From: Sergeia podlipaevii
Taxonomy: Eukaryota > Euglenozoa > Kinetoplastea > Trypanosomatida > Trypanosomatidae
DNA length: 64,000 bases
Reading direction: 5' to 3'
Assembly (NCBI GenBank): GCA_030849805.1
Contig: JASANZ010002271.1
Coordinates: 1 to 64,000, forward strand
Shown: in pieces, positions 18,213 through 28,598 of the stretch
Position numbering within the stretch: position 1 is the stretch's first letter
How the letters are laid out: every line of letters starts with the position of its first letter
The notes under the pieces: model-generated
Databases searched by the model: none
The model's input: the letters and a program-made list of their open reading frames with translations, nothing else
What the model was told of the DNA's origin: nothing
Position numbers and translations under genes: made by a program

Positions 18213-21200
18213 ATGGGCAAGCAACAGCAGCGGAACGTCACATTCGAAATTGTCCCCGAGTACAGCACAGGAGAAAACGAGGAGGTGGATGATGAAATAG
18301 ACGTCATCCTCAACACCTTCGAAAATGCAAAATTATCAGGAAAGAGTAAGGAGCATCGTAAGCTGCACGTTCCCCTGACCTCAGAGTTTAAACCAGAACG
18401 CCGCGTAGTACTAGAGATTGCTCTTGTTGCCGGGTACCCGTACGTTCCGCCTAGGGTGAAAATATCAATTCCTGGATCATCCAAAGGTAGTTGTGAGTTG
18501 CTGTCGAGTGCTGAAGTTGAGTACATCAAGAAGGAAGTCAATGAAAACATCCAGCCATGTTTATCCAGCGGAGTCCCCTGTATGATGCAGATTTTGTCCA
18601 CTGTAGCCAGTATTATTGACGGCGGGCTTCCAAGCGCAGTGGAACGGCAAACAAAGGCGCCAGTCGAGCACGCTCCGAAGGAGCGAAGTGCGGGTCAATC
18701 GCCGTCTTTAACGCCTGTTCCCCTCAAAGCAAAGGAAGCTCTTAAACTGAGTCTCTTTACCTTGCACCTACTTCGCAAGTGTTGCTATCTTAGAGACCCA
18801 GAATCAAACGAGGAGGCGAACAGTAATTTCGAGTGGATTGCTGGGTATCTTTTCAGAGAATCAGACATTTTTCTCAAATCAGTTGAGAGCTGTGTGCCGT
18901 GGAGACCAGACGTGTTTGGTCGGGCTTTTACGCGTGAGCTACAGCAGCTGTTGAATCCTGACTGTGAGCGAATAGAACTAAAGAAGTGGTTATGGGAGGA
19001 TGAAGGGCATGGCATGAAGCTGCAGCAGGGCACGGAAGGAAGATACCAGAACGAGTTTATTCAACAGAGGTTACTGGGCTCAGGGGGGTTTGCTCCAGTG
19101 TATGTGTGCCGGAAGAAGATTGACGGACGGCTCTACGCAATCAAGAAGGTGGCAATGAGTGAGAAACAGTCAGAAAAGGTTATTCGTGAAGTTCAGACCC
19201 TCGCCGCACTAAATCATAAAAGCATTGTTCGCTACTACGATGCATGGGTTGAAGATGGCTGCGACGAGGAGCTTCGTCATTTCATCGACGACGAGGAGGA
19301 TGAGGAAGAAGAAGGAGAGCTGGGCGGCAGTGATGCGGAGGATGGTTCGTGCCAGGGGCGAAGCCGCGCTATTCGCCTCTCAAGCTCTTCGGGCACAAGC
19401 ACGACATCACGCTACTCTTCCGATGAAGATAGTAGTGACAGCGACACCGTTGACGAGGCTAGTACAGATTCGTTTACTAGCAGTGACGACGTGGAGTCGT
19501 CTTGTGCGAGAGGGCAAGTAAGGAAGGGAAATCAGCCGCCTCAGCGCTACCAAACACTTTACATTCAAATGGAGCTCTGCTCTGCACGATCACTGCGCCA
19601 CCTGATCGAGAATAGCGACACAGATGAAAGCAATGGCTTGTTTGGATCCGAAAATGGGGAAAAAATTGCGGCTTCCATTCTTCGCCAGCTCTTGACTGTC
19701 ACCGCACATACACACCGCGAGCGAATTGTTCATCGTGACTTGAAGCCTGATAATGTGCTGTTCGAGATGGGAAATGATTTAGATGATGGTGAGATTGGCA
19801 CTATCCGTGTGGCGGACTTTGGCCTTGCAAGGGTGATGAATGGTGTCAAGCGCAACACAAGTACTCTGGAGTTGGCAGATGGGCTAGGAGCTGGAGAGAG
19901 AGCCGGGAATGACTTTGCGGCAACGGGGAATTGTGGATCTGTCCTTTATTGCGCGCCGGAGCAAGAGCAGGGACTTGATTACGACTTCAAAGTTGACGAG
20001 TTTAGCATTGGTATGATTGCATTGGAGATGTGGCTGGCCATTGCTGGCAAAGGCTTTCGAGATCGCTTCAACATCATGAATATTGTTTGGCGCACTGGAA
20101 AACTGCCTGAATGGTTTCAGAAGTGGAATCCTGCAATGTCTGACGTGATTGGAAGACTGTTGGAGCTTGACCCACGCATTCGAAGTTCCTGCGAGGATAT
20201 CCTTAGCACAGCAGAGCTTCCTGGTGATCCTGCTGACATTCTTGAAGCCCTTGGCACCATTGATCGCTATGGGGAGCGCATAGCCGGTCGTGTTGTTCAA
20301 AGGCTACAAAAGGTTGGGAATCAGTATCGCAAGCCGACGCCAATGTTGCGTGAGACAGCGCGTCTTCTGGGGTCTAGCGCGTGCACCGATTTGGTGAACT
20401 CCGTGATGGTGATTGGCCTTCTGCACGGCCACACACCTGTCGTGATGTACGACCTGCTCACTCCAATGAATCCGGAGTTGAGCGAGATGGGCGTTGAAAG
20501 TGTGGTGGATGCGGGAGGGAGATGCTTTTGCCTTTCCAATCTTCCTCATTACGCAGCGGCGTCTTTTCTTGGTATGCAAGAGAGCAACGCATCTCTTGGG
20601 TCCTTTTATCAGTTTTACAACAAGACGCGACCGTACGTCATCATCACAACTCCGGTGACGAAGCCGGATGTGTTCAATGAGCTTGCTCTCGAGCCTCTTT
20701 TGAGCGTTTACCATTTGTTTTCTTCAATGGAACTGCTTGAGAACGTAGAGTTAATTGTATCGCATGCGGACTGGCTCAATGCACTGGTGCCAAAAGAAGT
20801 CGGCAGTCGCGGGTTGCTGGATGAGCTAGCGCATCTTCGTGGTGTCATTGATGGTGTGGAGAAGGTTGGGTCAGAGTTATCGCGGCTGTCCGGCGCTTTG
20901 GTGCAGTTCGGCCTCCAACCATCATATGAGCGAGATGAGTTCATACGACGATTTGTTTCTTTAGCCTTTGATGCACTACATTTTTTTGGTGGTCAATTGC
21001 CAACAAACGTGCGTGTGGTTCTAGATCCAGCGTTATTGCCCGCAGAGACATTAGTTCACCGAGCCGCTATCGGAAGTGGCTTGATCTTTGAATTCCGGAG
21101 CACGCGCAGTAGCACTCCGTTTGCCTTTGGGTGCAATTTAGACAATTTCACCTCTAAATGCACTGTAGTTTGCCCTGATGTCAGTGCTTGCTGCGTGAAC

Positions 21201-21920
21201 GTGGATATGAGAGAGCTCAGCTGCTTGAGCAAGCACGTGAACATTCCCTTTAGGGAAGGTCTTCTTCTGGATGGGGTGATGGTGCGACGACACGACTACT
21301 ATTCGCAGACGCATCTTGCCACAGTGATTGAGGCTGCTGTTACGCTTTGGAAGGGCAACATACGAGCCTGCGTTCGTGTCGAAAATGATCTACACGCTCT
21401 GTCGCGCTCGATGAAGCAAAAGAGGTTGCGCTGGCTACTAGTTGATGGAAAGCGCATTGTCGCTGCTGCTTCTTCTCAGCAAGGCAAAGCAGTCACAAAG
21501 CAGGTGGAGATTCCAATTGGTGAGCTGCGTGGTGCGGTTCGAACTCTTGCGATGCAGGAACGGAGCAGCAAAATGGCAAGCACAACAATTGAGGTGCTAT
21601 TTGCTTCTGGGAAGCAGGAGCCACGCGTGGCTGATCAGGCGAGAAAGCTGTACGAGACCATGATGGAGACGCCACTGACGGCTCTGGTGGCAGCGCATTG
21701 CGGCGCAAGGGAAGTAGAAGCGTGCTTTCGGGATATCGACGGAGGGGTGCAGGACGGAGAGTGTGCAGTGCCACAACTTGCTCGCTGGATTCGGGCTAAT
21801 ATTGCGAACTATGGAGTTGTTCCTGTGTTTTCGTCGCGAGACGGCCTCATCACCTTTTTTGTGAATCACAAACGCTACAAAATAGTTCACAAGGATGCCA
21901 GAAACGGGAAGAAAAAGTAA
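18213..21920 (+). CDS. GCN2-like eIF2alpha kinase
   Basis: The protein has 1235 residues from ATG 18213 (the frame extends to a GTG at 18198). An N-terminal RWD domain (about 5-130; GYPYVPPRVKI) is the GCN1-binding module of GCN2 kinases. The kinase domain starts near residue 286 with LGSGGFAPV and AIKKV. A long acidic/Ser-rich insert follows between beta4 and beta5 (about 350-445), then HRDLKPDN (about 506), DFGLAR (about 534) and APEQ. The insert position is typical of eIF2alpha kinases. A degenerate histidyl-tRNA-synthetase-like region follows (from about 685: RYGERIAGRVV ... PTPMLRET). It would sense uncharged tRNA in the yeast enzyme. In trypanosomes this architecture corresponds to the GCN2-type eIF2 kinase. 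Catalytic residues are present, so an active stress kinase is expected in the cytosol. Confidence 0.92.
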   Translation: MGKQQQRNVTFEIVPEYSTGENEEVDDEIDVILNTFENAKLSGKSKEHRKLHVPLTSEFKPERRVVLEIALVAGYPYVPPRVKISIPGSSKGSCELLSSAEVEYIKKEVNENIQPCLSSGVPCMMQILSTVASIIDGGLPSAVERQTKAPVEHAPKERSAGQSPSLTPVPLKAKEALKLSLFTLHLLRKCCYLRDPESNEEANSNFEWIAGYLFRESDIFLKSVESCVPWRPDVFGRAFTRELQQLLNPDCERIELKKWLWEDEGHGMKLQQGTEGRYQNEFIQQRLLGSGGFAPVYVCRKKIDGRLYAIKKVAMSEKQSEKVIREVQTLAALNHKSIVRYYDAWVEDGCDEELRHFIDDEEDEEEEGELGGSDAEDGSCQGRSRAIRLSSSSGTSTTSRYSSDEDSSDSDTVDEASTDSFTSSDDVESSCARGQVRKGNQPPQRYQTLYIQMELCSARSLRHLIENSDTDESNGLFGSENGEKIAASILRQLLTVTAHTHRERIVHRDLKPDNVLFEMGNDLDDGEIGTIRVADFGLARVMNGVKRNTSTLELADGLGAGERAGNDFAATGNCGSVLYCAPEQEQGLDYDFKVDEFSIGMIALEMWLAIAGKGFRDRFNIMNIVWRTGKLPEWFQKWNPAMSDVIGRLLELDPRIRSSCEDILSTAELPGDPADILEALGTIDRYGERIAGRVVQRLQKVGNQYRKPTPMLRETARLLGSSACTDLVNSVMVIGLLHGHTPVVMYDLLTPMNPELSEMGVESVVDAGGRCFCLSNLPHYAAASFLGMQESNASLGSFYQFYNKTRPYVIITTPVTKPDVFNELALEPLLSVYHLFSSMELLENVELIVSHADWLNALVPKEVGSRGLLDELAHLRGVIDGVEKVGSELSRLSGALVQFGLQPSYERDEFIRRFVSLAFDALHFFGGQLPTNVRVVLDPALLPAETLVHRAAIGSGLIFEFRSTRSSTPFAFGCNLDNFTSKCTVVCPDVSACCVNVDMRELSCLSKHVNIPFREGLLLDGVMVRRHDYYSQTHLATVIEAAVTLWKGNIRACVRVENDLHALSRSMKQKRLRWLLVDGKRIVAAASSQQGKAVTKQVEIPIGELRGAVRTLAMQERSSKMASTTIEVLFASGKQEPRVADQARKLYETMMETPLTALVAAHCGAREVEACFRDIDGGVQDGECAVPQLARWIRANIANYGVVPVFSSRDGLITFFVNHKRYKIVHKDARNGKKK

Positions 21921-22519
21921 TGAAAAAAATTGTGCTGTATATATATTCTTTAGCGTTTCTGTCACGTAAACACAAACATTAAACACAAATATTCGGACAC
22001 ACAAACTCGTTGTACCTTCATTTTTCTTCAACAGATAAAAAAAGAAAACTCATATATAAGCTTCATCACAACAACACTTTGCATTCAGATGAAAGTCTTT
22101 TATATATTGTTTGGCATTATATGCAAACCTATTGGGTGTACAGCACTCCATTTTATTTAGTGCTTGTAATGGAACAGTAAACAAATTGCTAGTGAAGTCT
22201 TCAAAGGATAGAAAAAGCGACAACAAGAAGCATTTAGCTCGTATTTTGGTCCAATATGCAGTGCCTTGTTGCCCTTGCTTTCCGCTTCCAGTGTCTAAAT
22301 TTCTGTATGGCCCGTCTTTTTATTCTTACTGTTTTTTTTTTTTACTTTCGTGCGTATATGCCCTTGTATGTGATGGGCACCCCGTATGCAGAATCGCGAG
22401 GGTACGTTGATAGGACAACTCTTCATAGTTTATATCACTCCAATTGTAGGAGTTAATTTATATTGTAGGGCTCAAGCAATTCACTCTATCCCCCCTCCCC
22501 TTCCTCTACTTTCTAGGAT
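21921..22519 (+). other. intergenic UTR sequence
   Basis: AT-rich 3' UTR, then a pyrimidine tract at about 22483-22514 with AG at 22515-22516, only 3 nt before the next ATG. No gene seen. Confidence 0.6.
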
Positions 22520-25024
22520 ATGGACCGTTTATTCAAGAGAGGACCAAATGAGGCAACAGAAGCAAAAGAAGAGAACGCACTTCTTCGACAAAAAGTAAAG
22601 ACTGTTGAGGAAGTCGCCGCAACTCTGGAGGTGCAGCTCAATGAAGAGAAGACAAAATATAGTGCGCTAGAGGAGAAAATGAGCGTGTGGAAGTCAAAGG
22701 TGAAAACTATCACAGAAGCTGACCGTCTGCGCATTGCTGAGTTGGAAGCTGAACTCCAAGTATATCGGGACATTGGCAGTTGCACTGATTTAGAAATTTC
22801 TCCGTCTGTCAATGAGGCAATTCAGGCTGCACTTTCGTCAATTCGTGCGGCACGTGATGCGGAGTCTACTGCCTTTGAGGAGCGCGCAAGCGCCTTTCAG
22901 AGCGTAGCCAGTCAGAAAGATGCTCAGTTACAAGAATTTTCTTCAGAGCTTGAGCGTCTCAAGAGCATTCACTTGGACACCGAACGCCGATTCAGTGCAG
23001 AGGTGCTAGCAACTGAAAAGCGGCACACGAGTGAACTTGACACTCTCAAGACACAACTTGCAGATCAGAGCGAAATTGCTGAGTTGCATTCAAAACTCAC
23101 CAAGCAGCGCGAGGAAGTCATTTCTTTAGAAAACCATACAAACCAGCAGCGGTCTATCATTGAAAGCTTACAGCAAGACATAACGCATTTGACAGATAAA
23201 AATAGCACAATTTCACAGCAGTTACATGACACACAAGCAATGCTTGATGAGGTGCGCGCCAAGCAGGCAGTGTGGAAGCAGAAAGTCATTGAAATGAAAC
23301 GAAATGATGATGACACTCTACAAAGACTTAGAGATGAAGTAATCTCTTTGAGAGGAAACAGCGCCGCCACTGACATTTCGTGCAACAATGACACAACCAT
23401 GATGCACGCCTTATCAGACGTTGCTGGCGCCACTACAACCTTGTCACTTCGAAACACGGCGAACATCAATATTGAGGAACAACTGCGGCAAGAACAAGAA
23501 GCACACGCTATGCTAAAAGAAAAAATTGAAAAGTGGAAGACAATGGCACACCTCGCAAAACAGAATGACATTGCTAGTATTGACCAGCTTCAAAGCCGAT
23601 GTACGACACTTGAGAACCAGTTGGAAGCAGCCCTTGGACAGGGGAACAACAGTGATGTTAACACTAGCCTCACAGTGCGGCTGTCCGCGACGCAGGAGGA
23701 GAAGCAGCAGCTTGCTGACCAGCTGGACGCACTGACGCAGCAGCTGGAGGCCGCGCAGCAGGAGTGTCAGGCGTCCGCCGCGGAGGTGGAGCGGCTCCGG
23801 GCACAGCTCACGAGTGGCGCTGACGAGGTAAAGCAGCAGCTGTCCGCGACGCAGGAGGAGAAGCAGCAGCTTGCTGACCAGCTGGAGGCCGCGCAGCAGG
23901 AGTGTCAGGCGTCCGCCGCGGAGGTGGAGCGGCTGAGGGTGAAGCAAAGCGCTGAAAGAGAAGCAGCCGAGGCTGTTCGTCACCAGCTGGAGGAAACGGC
24001 TACTGCTATGTCAGCTCTTGAGTCTAGCACTTACGTTTGGAAGGAGAAGGTGAAGGCTGCAAAACTTTCTGATACTGAAAAAGTAAAGGCTTTAGAAGGG
24101 ACGGTTAGTGCTCAGCATGTGGAGATAGCTACGCTTACGGATTACGGGGAGAAGATAGTGTCGTGTGTTGGTGCGGTGAATGGAATTGACCCTAGTGAAA
24201 GCACTTTGGCACGCGTTCTGCGTTCGCTAGAGCATGTTAAGAGTTCCTTCGCGTCTTCGCGTGAGATGTTGACTAACTCGCTGGATTCATCTGCTCTGCA
24301 CCAGAATCCTTTTGACCTCTGTGGGGAAGCCGTCGTCTTTGAAGCGCTTGCTAAGGAGTTAGCACTTTTGCGAGACCATGTGGAGGGTTTAAAGGGTCGG
24401 CTGGAAGTCGCGCAAGCGCGGTGCACTGAACTGGAAGGCATTGCTGCGGAACGGAAGCAGGAGGAAGTGGCGGAGGAGTCTTTACGCGAGTCTAATGCAA
24501 TGCTAGAGGAGCGCTGTGAATTGTTGCGAAAGGAATTGAAGAGACAGAGGGAGTCTTTCCAGCGAGGCAGAGCGCACGTAGTAGAAGCATCGGAAACAAG
24601 CCAGCAGGAGGGTGGTGTGGATGCTGGTGAGACTGCTGCTCATGCGCCACGTGGAATCGCTGGAATGGCAAGTGAGAGAGATGTCATTTCTGTATCTATA
24701 ACGCAGCCGCAGCGGGAGAATGAGCTGCGGATGATGCAGAAGAAGATCAACGCTTTGGAGAAGGAGAATGAAGAGCTCAAGAAGGCCGCGGTCTATAACA
24801 ACAATATTATTGCGCAATACACAAAAGAGATTGAGGGACTTAAGGCTAATGAAAGAGTGCAGTTGGGTATGGAGTATGTACGGAGCATTGTCCTTCGTTT
24901 TCTGTGCTCTGACGAAGAGTTGCGACTGAAGATGATTCCCGCAATTACAACAGTACTTGAGTTTAGTGAACGTGAGAAACAGCAAGTGAAAGTTGCTAAC
25001 CCCAATTGTCCCCCTTTTCATTGA
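22520..25024 (+). CDS. GRIP-domain golgin (GRIP70-like)
   Basis: The 834-residue protein is almost wholly coiled coil, rich in Glu, Gln and Leu. It has a motif repeated at intervals (EEKM..WKSKVKT, KQAVWKQKVIEMKR, KIEKWKTMAHLAK, SSTYVWKEKVKAAK). The C terminus (about residues 775-822) fits the GRIP domain: a conserved Tyr in LGMEYVRSIVLRFL, then RLKMIPAITTVLEFS. GRIP domains bind ARL1-GTP on the trans-Golgi, and a single GRIP golgin of this type is known in T. brucei. Residues about 388-475 contain a near-identical nucleotide repeat (23681-23803 and 23840-23937) that is more GC-rich than its surroundings. The splice acceptor is 3 nt upstream of the ATG, which supports this start. Confidence 0.88.
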   Translation: MDRLFKRGPNEATEAKEENALLRQKVKTVEEVAATLEVQLNEEKTKYSALEEKMSVWKSKVKTITEADRLRIAELEAELQVYRDIGSCTDLEISPSVNEAIQAALSSIRAARDAESTAFEERASAFQSVASQKDAQLQEFSSELERLKSIHLDTERRFSAEVLATEKRHTSELDTLKTQLADQSEIAELHSKLTKQREEVISLENHTNQQRSIIESLQQDITHLTDKNSTISQQLHDTQAMLDEVRAKQAVWKQKVIEMKRNDDDTLQRLRDEVISLRGNSAATDISCNNDTTMMHALSDVAGATTTLSLRNTANINIEEQLRQEQEAHAMLKEKIEKWKTMAHLAKQNDIASIDQLQSRCTTLENQLEAALGQGNNSDVNTSLTVRLSATQEEKQQLADQLDALTQQLEAAQQECQASAAEVERLRAQLTSGADEVKQQLSATQEEKQQLADQLEAAQQECQASAAEVERLRVKQSAEREAAEAVRHQLEETATAMSALESSTYVWKEKVKAAKLSDTEKVKALEGTVSAQHVEIATLTDYGEKIVSCVGAVNGIDPSESTLARVLRSLEHVKSSFASSREMLTNSLDSSALHQNPFDLCGEAVVFEALAKELALLRDHVEGLKGRLEVAQARCTELEGIAAERKQEEVAEESLRESNAMLEERCELLRKELKRQRESFQRGRAHVVEASETSQQEGGVDAGETAAHAPRGIAGMASERDVISVSITQPQRENELRMMQKKINALEKENEELKKAAVYNNNIIAQYTKEIEGLKANERVQLGMEYVRSIVLRFLCSDEELRLKMIPAITTVLEFSEREKQQVKVANPNCPPFH
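23681..23937 (+). repeat. internal tandem duplication in the GRIP golgin gene
   Basis: Two near-identical units, 23681-23803 and 23840-23937, encode LSATQEEKQQLADQL...EAAQQECQASAAEVERLR. The first has 21 extra bp (exactly one heptad) after LADQL. High identity at silent positions suggests a recent duplication or gene conversion. Confidence 0.85.
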
Positions 25025-25484
25025 TACCGCAGTTTATGCGGTTGGTTTGTATCGTTTGCTACTACTAATACTTTTTTTTTTGCGTTGCATGCATATTGCG
25101 ATATTACCCTTTCATTGTATTACAGAATGTTATCTGTGTGGGTATTGGGATTTACGAGGCTTGACTGCTACATCAAACAATATGTATTCTCTCGAGTGGT
25201 ACATCTTCGGTGTATTACTCAAATCCGCATTTACACACGCGCGCGAGCAATTTTAATCAAATTGTTTCTGCTATTTTTTATCATGCTTTTTTTTTCTTTC
25301 TCTTTCATACATTTTGCATGTGTTTCTGTGAGAGGGCAGGTGTGTGTGTGTGTGTGTGTGTGTAAAGCACTTTGATTTGATTGTTATCTGGAAGGCGCCA
25401 CTCGCATATCATTTTTTGTGCGTGCGTGCCTTTTTGTTAGCGTTGTGCTGTTGTTACTAGTGCATTGAAAACTTATACAAGGAA
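25025..25484 (+). other. intergenic UTR sequence with TG repeat
   Basis: Holds T-tracts near 25071-25081 and 25288-25295, a (TG)n microsatellite at about 25340-25363, and a T-run with AG at 25439-25440 as the likely acceptor for the next gene. Confidence 0.6.
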
Positions 25485-26141
25485 ATGGGCAAGCGAGATT
25501 TAGAGAAAGAGAAACAGCTAGAGCTTTCTGCTATTTGGGGCAGTGAAGTCGATGGCGATACTCGATACCCCAAGCGCCGCGGTGCCGCTAAGAAGCAGCC
25601 TCTGCTACCTGGCCTGGACACGGATGTTGCCATTGACCCCGACGTGATGTCAGATGCGGGTAGCAACATGAGCGAAGAGAGGGATACAGAGCATGGGCAT
25701 GTGGAGAAGCGCGCAAAGAAATCAGCCAAGAAACAAAGCCCTGAGTACCGCCTGCACTGCTTTGTAGAGCCAGGAACGGAGAAGAACGCTGTGCGCACTG
25801 TATTCGAGGCGTATGAGCCAAAGGTAGAGATCCGCCTTACGCAGAAGGGAAACATTCTCAACAAATCCCAGTATGCTGTGCTCACGTTCCGCAACAAGGC
25901 CATGGCTTTGCACGCCGTTAAGACTTTTGATGGGACAAACCAGAGGGACGCTCTTGGCGTGAAGTGCCTGAAGCTGAATCTGATGTTGTCCAGACAGCAG
26001 AGTAAGGTAGTACATCAGAAAATGAACCGGCAACTACGTAAGACGAAGAAACTCAATGCTGCTGAGGAAGAGAAGCAAGACACGGAATTTATTCAGCAGT
26101 TTCTTCAGCAGCACTTGAAGAAGAACCAGCCACAGAACTGA
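25485..26141 (+). CDS. basic nuclear-type protein with RRM-like domain
   Basis: The protein has 218 residues. The N-terminal third is charged and contains KRAKKSAKK (about 75-83), a possible nuclear localisation signal. Residues about 88-168 look like a divergent RRM: a beta strand YRLHCFV, a helix NAVRTVFEAY, a beta strand with SQYAVLTFRNKAMALHAVKTFDG (RNP1-like YAVLTF), then LKLNLML. The C-terminal 45 residues are basic and helical, ending in a Gln/Lys-rich tail. I do not recognise the family with certainty. An RNA-binding or ribosome-biogenesis role is plausible from composition and fold only. Confidence 0.8.
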   Translation: MGKRDLEKEKQLELSAIWGSEVDGDTRYPKRRGAAKKQPLLPGLDTDVAIDPDVMSDAGSNMSEERDTEHGHVEKRAKKSAKKQSPEYRLHCFVEPGTEKNAVRTVFEAYEPKVEIRLTQKGNILNKSQYAVLTFRNKAMALHAVKTFDGTNQRDALGVKCLKLNLMLSRQQSKVVHQKMNRQLRKTKKLNAAEEEKQDTEFIQQFLQQHLKKNQPQN

Positions 26142-26585
26142 AACTGGAGGGCTCGCTTTTCTGTCTAACCAGTAATCGTCTAATGTGTGGAGGCGTGTTT
26201 TGTATTAAATATCAGCTAATCTAACAAAGAAGTTTTCTCATTTTTTTCAAGCGTATTTGGGGGAGCATAAACACTTTCTCATGTTGCCTTTTTGTTGTTG
26301 TTGTATTTGGCCTCTCTTGAAAAGTCTGGAATTTAGCCGCGCTTGTCGTGCGAGCATCACAAAAATGCTGTCATTTTACGCACTCTTTTTTTCTCTTTAT
26401 GGGTGAGTGTTATACTCGATCCCGGTCTCGACCTCTTTTTCTTTTTAATCTTTTACAAGTTTTCTTCCTTTTTAAAAGTTTTCTATATACTATATATCAC
26501 GAGCTGAGTGTACTGTACTTGTGCGCTTACAATTGACTGGTGGTCGTTTGACGTACTCAACGTGCTTGCGCACATACACGCACAT
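26142..26585 (+). other. intergenic UTR sequence
   Basis: Two pyrimidine tracts, near 26383-26398 and 26430-26474, with AG near 26478-26479. Start candidates before 26586 are non-ATG. No gene seen. Confidence 0.55.
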
Positions 26586-28598
26586 ATGTCACAGATAATA
26601 GAACCTGAGGCCAAGTTAGCGTATGAAGCGCTTCACTGTCTTCGCCCAGGTGGGAGTAATACACTGCCGGTCGCCACCATTGAGTGCTACACAGGAGCGG
26701 AGGACGCGCAAGGTAGACCGCACGGTATAGGAGTTGTCTCCTCATCCATGGGCTTTTTATATACCGGGCAGTTTGAACATGGAGCGCTGGCTCAGCAAGG
26801 TCGCCTTTCTTGGGTGGATGGATTTTCCGTGACTGGAAACTTCTGCGAGGGGACGGTGACGGGTTTAGGACGCCTCGAATGGCCTTGTGGAGACCGCTAT
26901 GAAGGAAATCTTGTGAATGGGGTGAGGCATGGAGACGGTGTGCTGGCCAGTGCCGGGATGGCAGCAGGAGCGGTGTATAGCGGCCAGTGGGCACGCGGTC
27001 GAAGGCACGGCCAAGGCCGGCAGCTTTACGCTGACGGAAGCGTGTATGAGGGAGAGTGGCGGTGTGATCGGCGGCATGGCACAGGCACGATGCAGTACGT
27101 TGGTAGTGACTGCTATGTGGGGCAATGGGTGGAAGGGGAGCGGCACGGGCACGGTGTGATGGGATGGCGGCGCGGCGGACCTAGCTACGTGGAGCTGTAT
27201 GACGGTGAGTGGCAGAATGGGCGGCCGCATGGCGCAGGCAAGTCAATTTATGTGCGCTTCCTGGAAACATCGCAAGGGAACACAGAAAGGAACGGCGGGG
27301 ATAGGGGGAGTCTAAGTGAAGAGCTGGCGCGCTGCACAGATCCTCGCCAGTATGCGCCACCAGTGAATTCTGTTATCAATGTATATCATGGGGAATACGC
27401 GAACGGACTTCGAGAAGGGCAGGGCACGTTTTATTACGCAGACGGGAGCAGCTATTACGGATCCTGGGCATCAGGCCGGAAGTCGGGTATGGGTCTGTTC
27501 ACCACTTGTACTGGCGCCATCCATTATGGGCCTTTTGTGGATGACGAGCTGCTTGATGCGCCGCGGCTGCGTGAGCTGGAGGGTACCACTCTAGTGCCGA
27601 ATGTGCTTGTCGATGACTTGTATGGAGTTACGGAGAGAGCGGCAGGGCGTCAGACTGCCACAACGGTGCAGTCGCTCCTTCTGCGATTCAACACCGCGCT
27701 TAAGGCGCTGTTTTTGCGATACGCCGCTTTGTCAGACGACACAGCTTTCATCTTCTCCCCAGAGGACTGGTGGAGGCACCGCATTCCGGGTCAATTGAAT
27801 TTCACACAGCTTCTGCGGCTTCTCAGCGACGCGCATATTATTAATGGCCCAGTCACGATTAGTACTGTTGTTCAATGCGCTGTGGCAACCATCAGGGCGG
27901 CGGCACGTGTCGGTAGTGAGCGGCTTGCCCCTGAAGCCAACGTGGCGGTGAGGGCGGAGACCGCGATTATACGGGCATATCGTCTGGAAGGCTCGATGTC
28001 GTATCGTACTTATGCGGAAGTGCTCGTGCGTCTCTCTAACGCTGTGTGTCTGGGCCAGCGGTTCACAACGCTTGCGGAGAAGTTTAACGCGCTAGTGGGC
28101 AATCATCTCACTGCCACCCTTCAGTCCTGTCCGTTGTGCCCTGCTTCGCGTGCGCGCTCTGAGGAGCTGCATTCTCTGGCGCCTGCGCTGGAAGTTATGT
28201 TTAACAAGGCGGTTGACTTGCAGTTGTCCCACGGCGAGCGATTTCTTCCAGTGCGTCAGTTGGTTGTGCTGGTGCGGCCCCTCCTCGCTCGTTATGACAT
28301 TGCACTGCCGGCTCTGCTGAGGCGTGTCTTTCCACATGACCGCCATGACAGCTTGTCAGTGTCGCGGCTTCCAGGCTTTAATCACCCACAGACTGATCTC
28401 GCGCGGGAGTTTTACGGTTATGGGTGCGGGAGCGAAGGTGGCTTGCTGGCGACTTCTGTTATAGTGGATCAGCTCCTTACGCTAGTAGATTTCGTGGAGG
28501 CGATTGTTCTAATTGCGGAGATAATATGTAAAAAAGAAGGCGATGCCAGTAGTGTACGTAGTATCATCGAATGCGAGATATTGACGTTACCTGTTTAG
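26586..28598 (+). CDS. MORN-repeat protein
   Basis: The protein has 670 residues from ATG 26586; the frame extends to a GTG at 26508, which I did not use. Residues about 50-325 contain eight or nine MORN repeats of the form Y-x-G-x-W/F-x-x-G-x-x-H-G-x-G (for example YEGNLVNGVRHGDG, YSGQWARGRRHGQG, YEGEWRCDRRHGTG, YYGSWASGRKSGMG). The C-terminal half is helical without a domain I recognise. MORN proteins in trypanosomatids and other protists are often membrane-associated cytoskeletal proteins, for example at the flagellar pocket collar, and such repeats bind lipids or partner proteins. This one is larger than MORN1-type proteins, so I do not assign a symbol. Confidence 0.9.
   Translation: MSQIIEPEAKLAYEALHCLRPGGSNTLPVATIECYTGAEDAQGRPHGIGVVSSSMGFLYTGQFEHGALAQQGRLSWVDGFSVTGNFCEGTVTGLGRLEWPCGDRYEGNLVNGVRHGDGVLASAGMAAGAVYSGQWARGRRHGQGRQLYADGSVYEGEWRCDRRHGTGTMQYVGSDCYVGQWVEGERHGHGVMGWRRGGPSYVELYDGEWQNGRPHGAGKSIYVRFLETSQGNTERNGGDRGSLSEELARCTDPRQYAPPVNSVINVYHGEYANGLREGQGTFYYADGSSYYGSWASGRKSGMGLFTTCTGAIHYGPFVDDELLDAPRLRELEGTTLVPNVLVDDLYGVTERAAGRQTATTVQSLLLRFNTALKALFLRYAALSDDTAFIFSPEDWWRHRIPGQLNFTQLLRLLSDAHIINGPVTISTVVQCAVATIRAAARVGSERLAPEANVAVRAETAIIRAYRLEGSMSYRTYAEVLVRLSNAVCLGQRFTTLAEKFNALVGNHLTATLQSCPLCPASRARSEELHSLAPALEVMFNKAVDLQLSHGERFLPVRQLVVLVRPLLARYDIALPALLRRVFPHDRHDSLSVSRLPGFNHPQTDLAREFYGYGCGSEGGLLATSVIVDQLLTLVDFVEAIVLIAEIICKKEGDASSVRSIIECEILTLPV

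Noticed and set aside
22111..22410. 99-codon plus-strand frame before the golgin gene
   Set aside because: Lies in AT-rich UTR, low complexity, no splice-acceptor and start arrangement.
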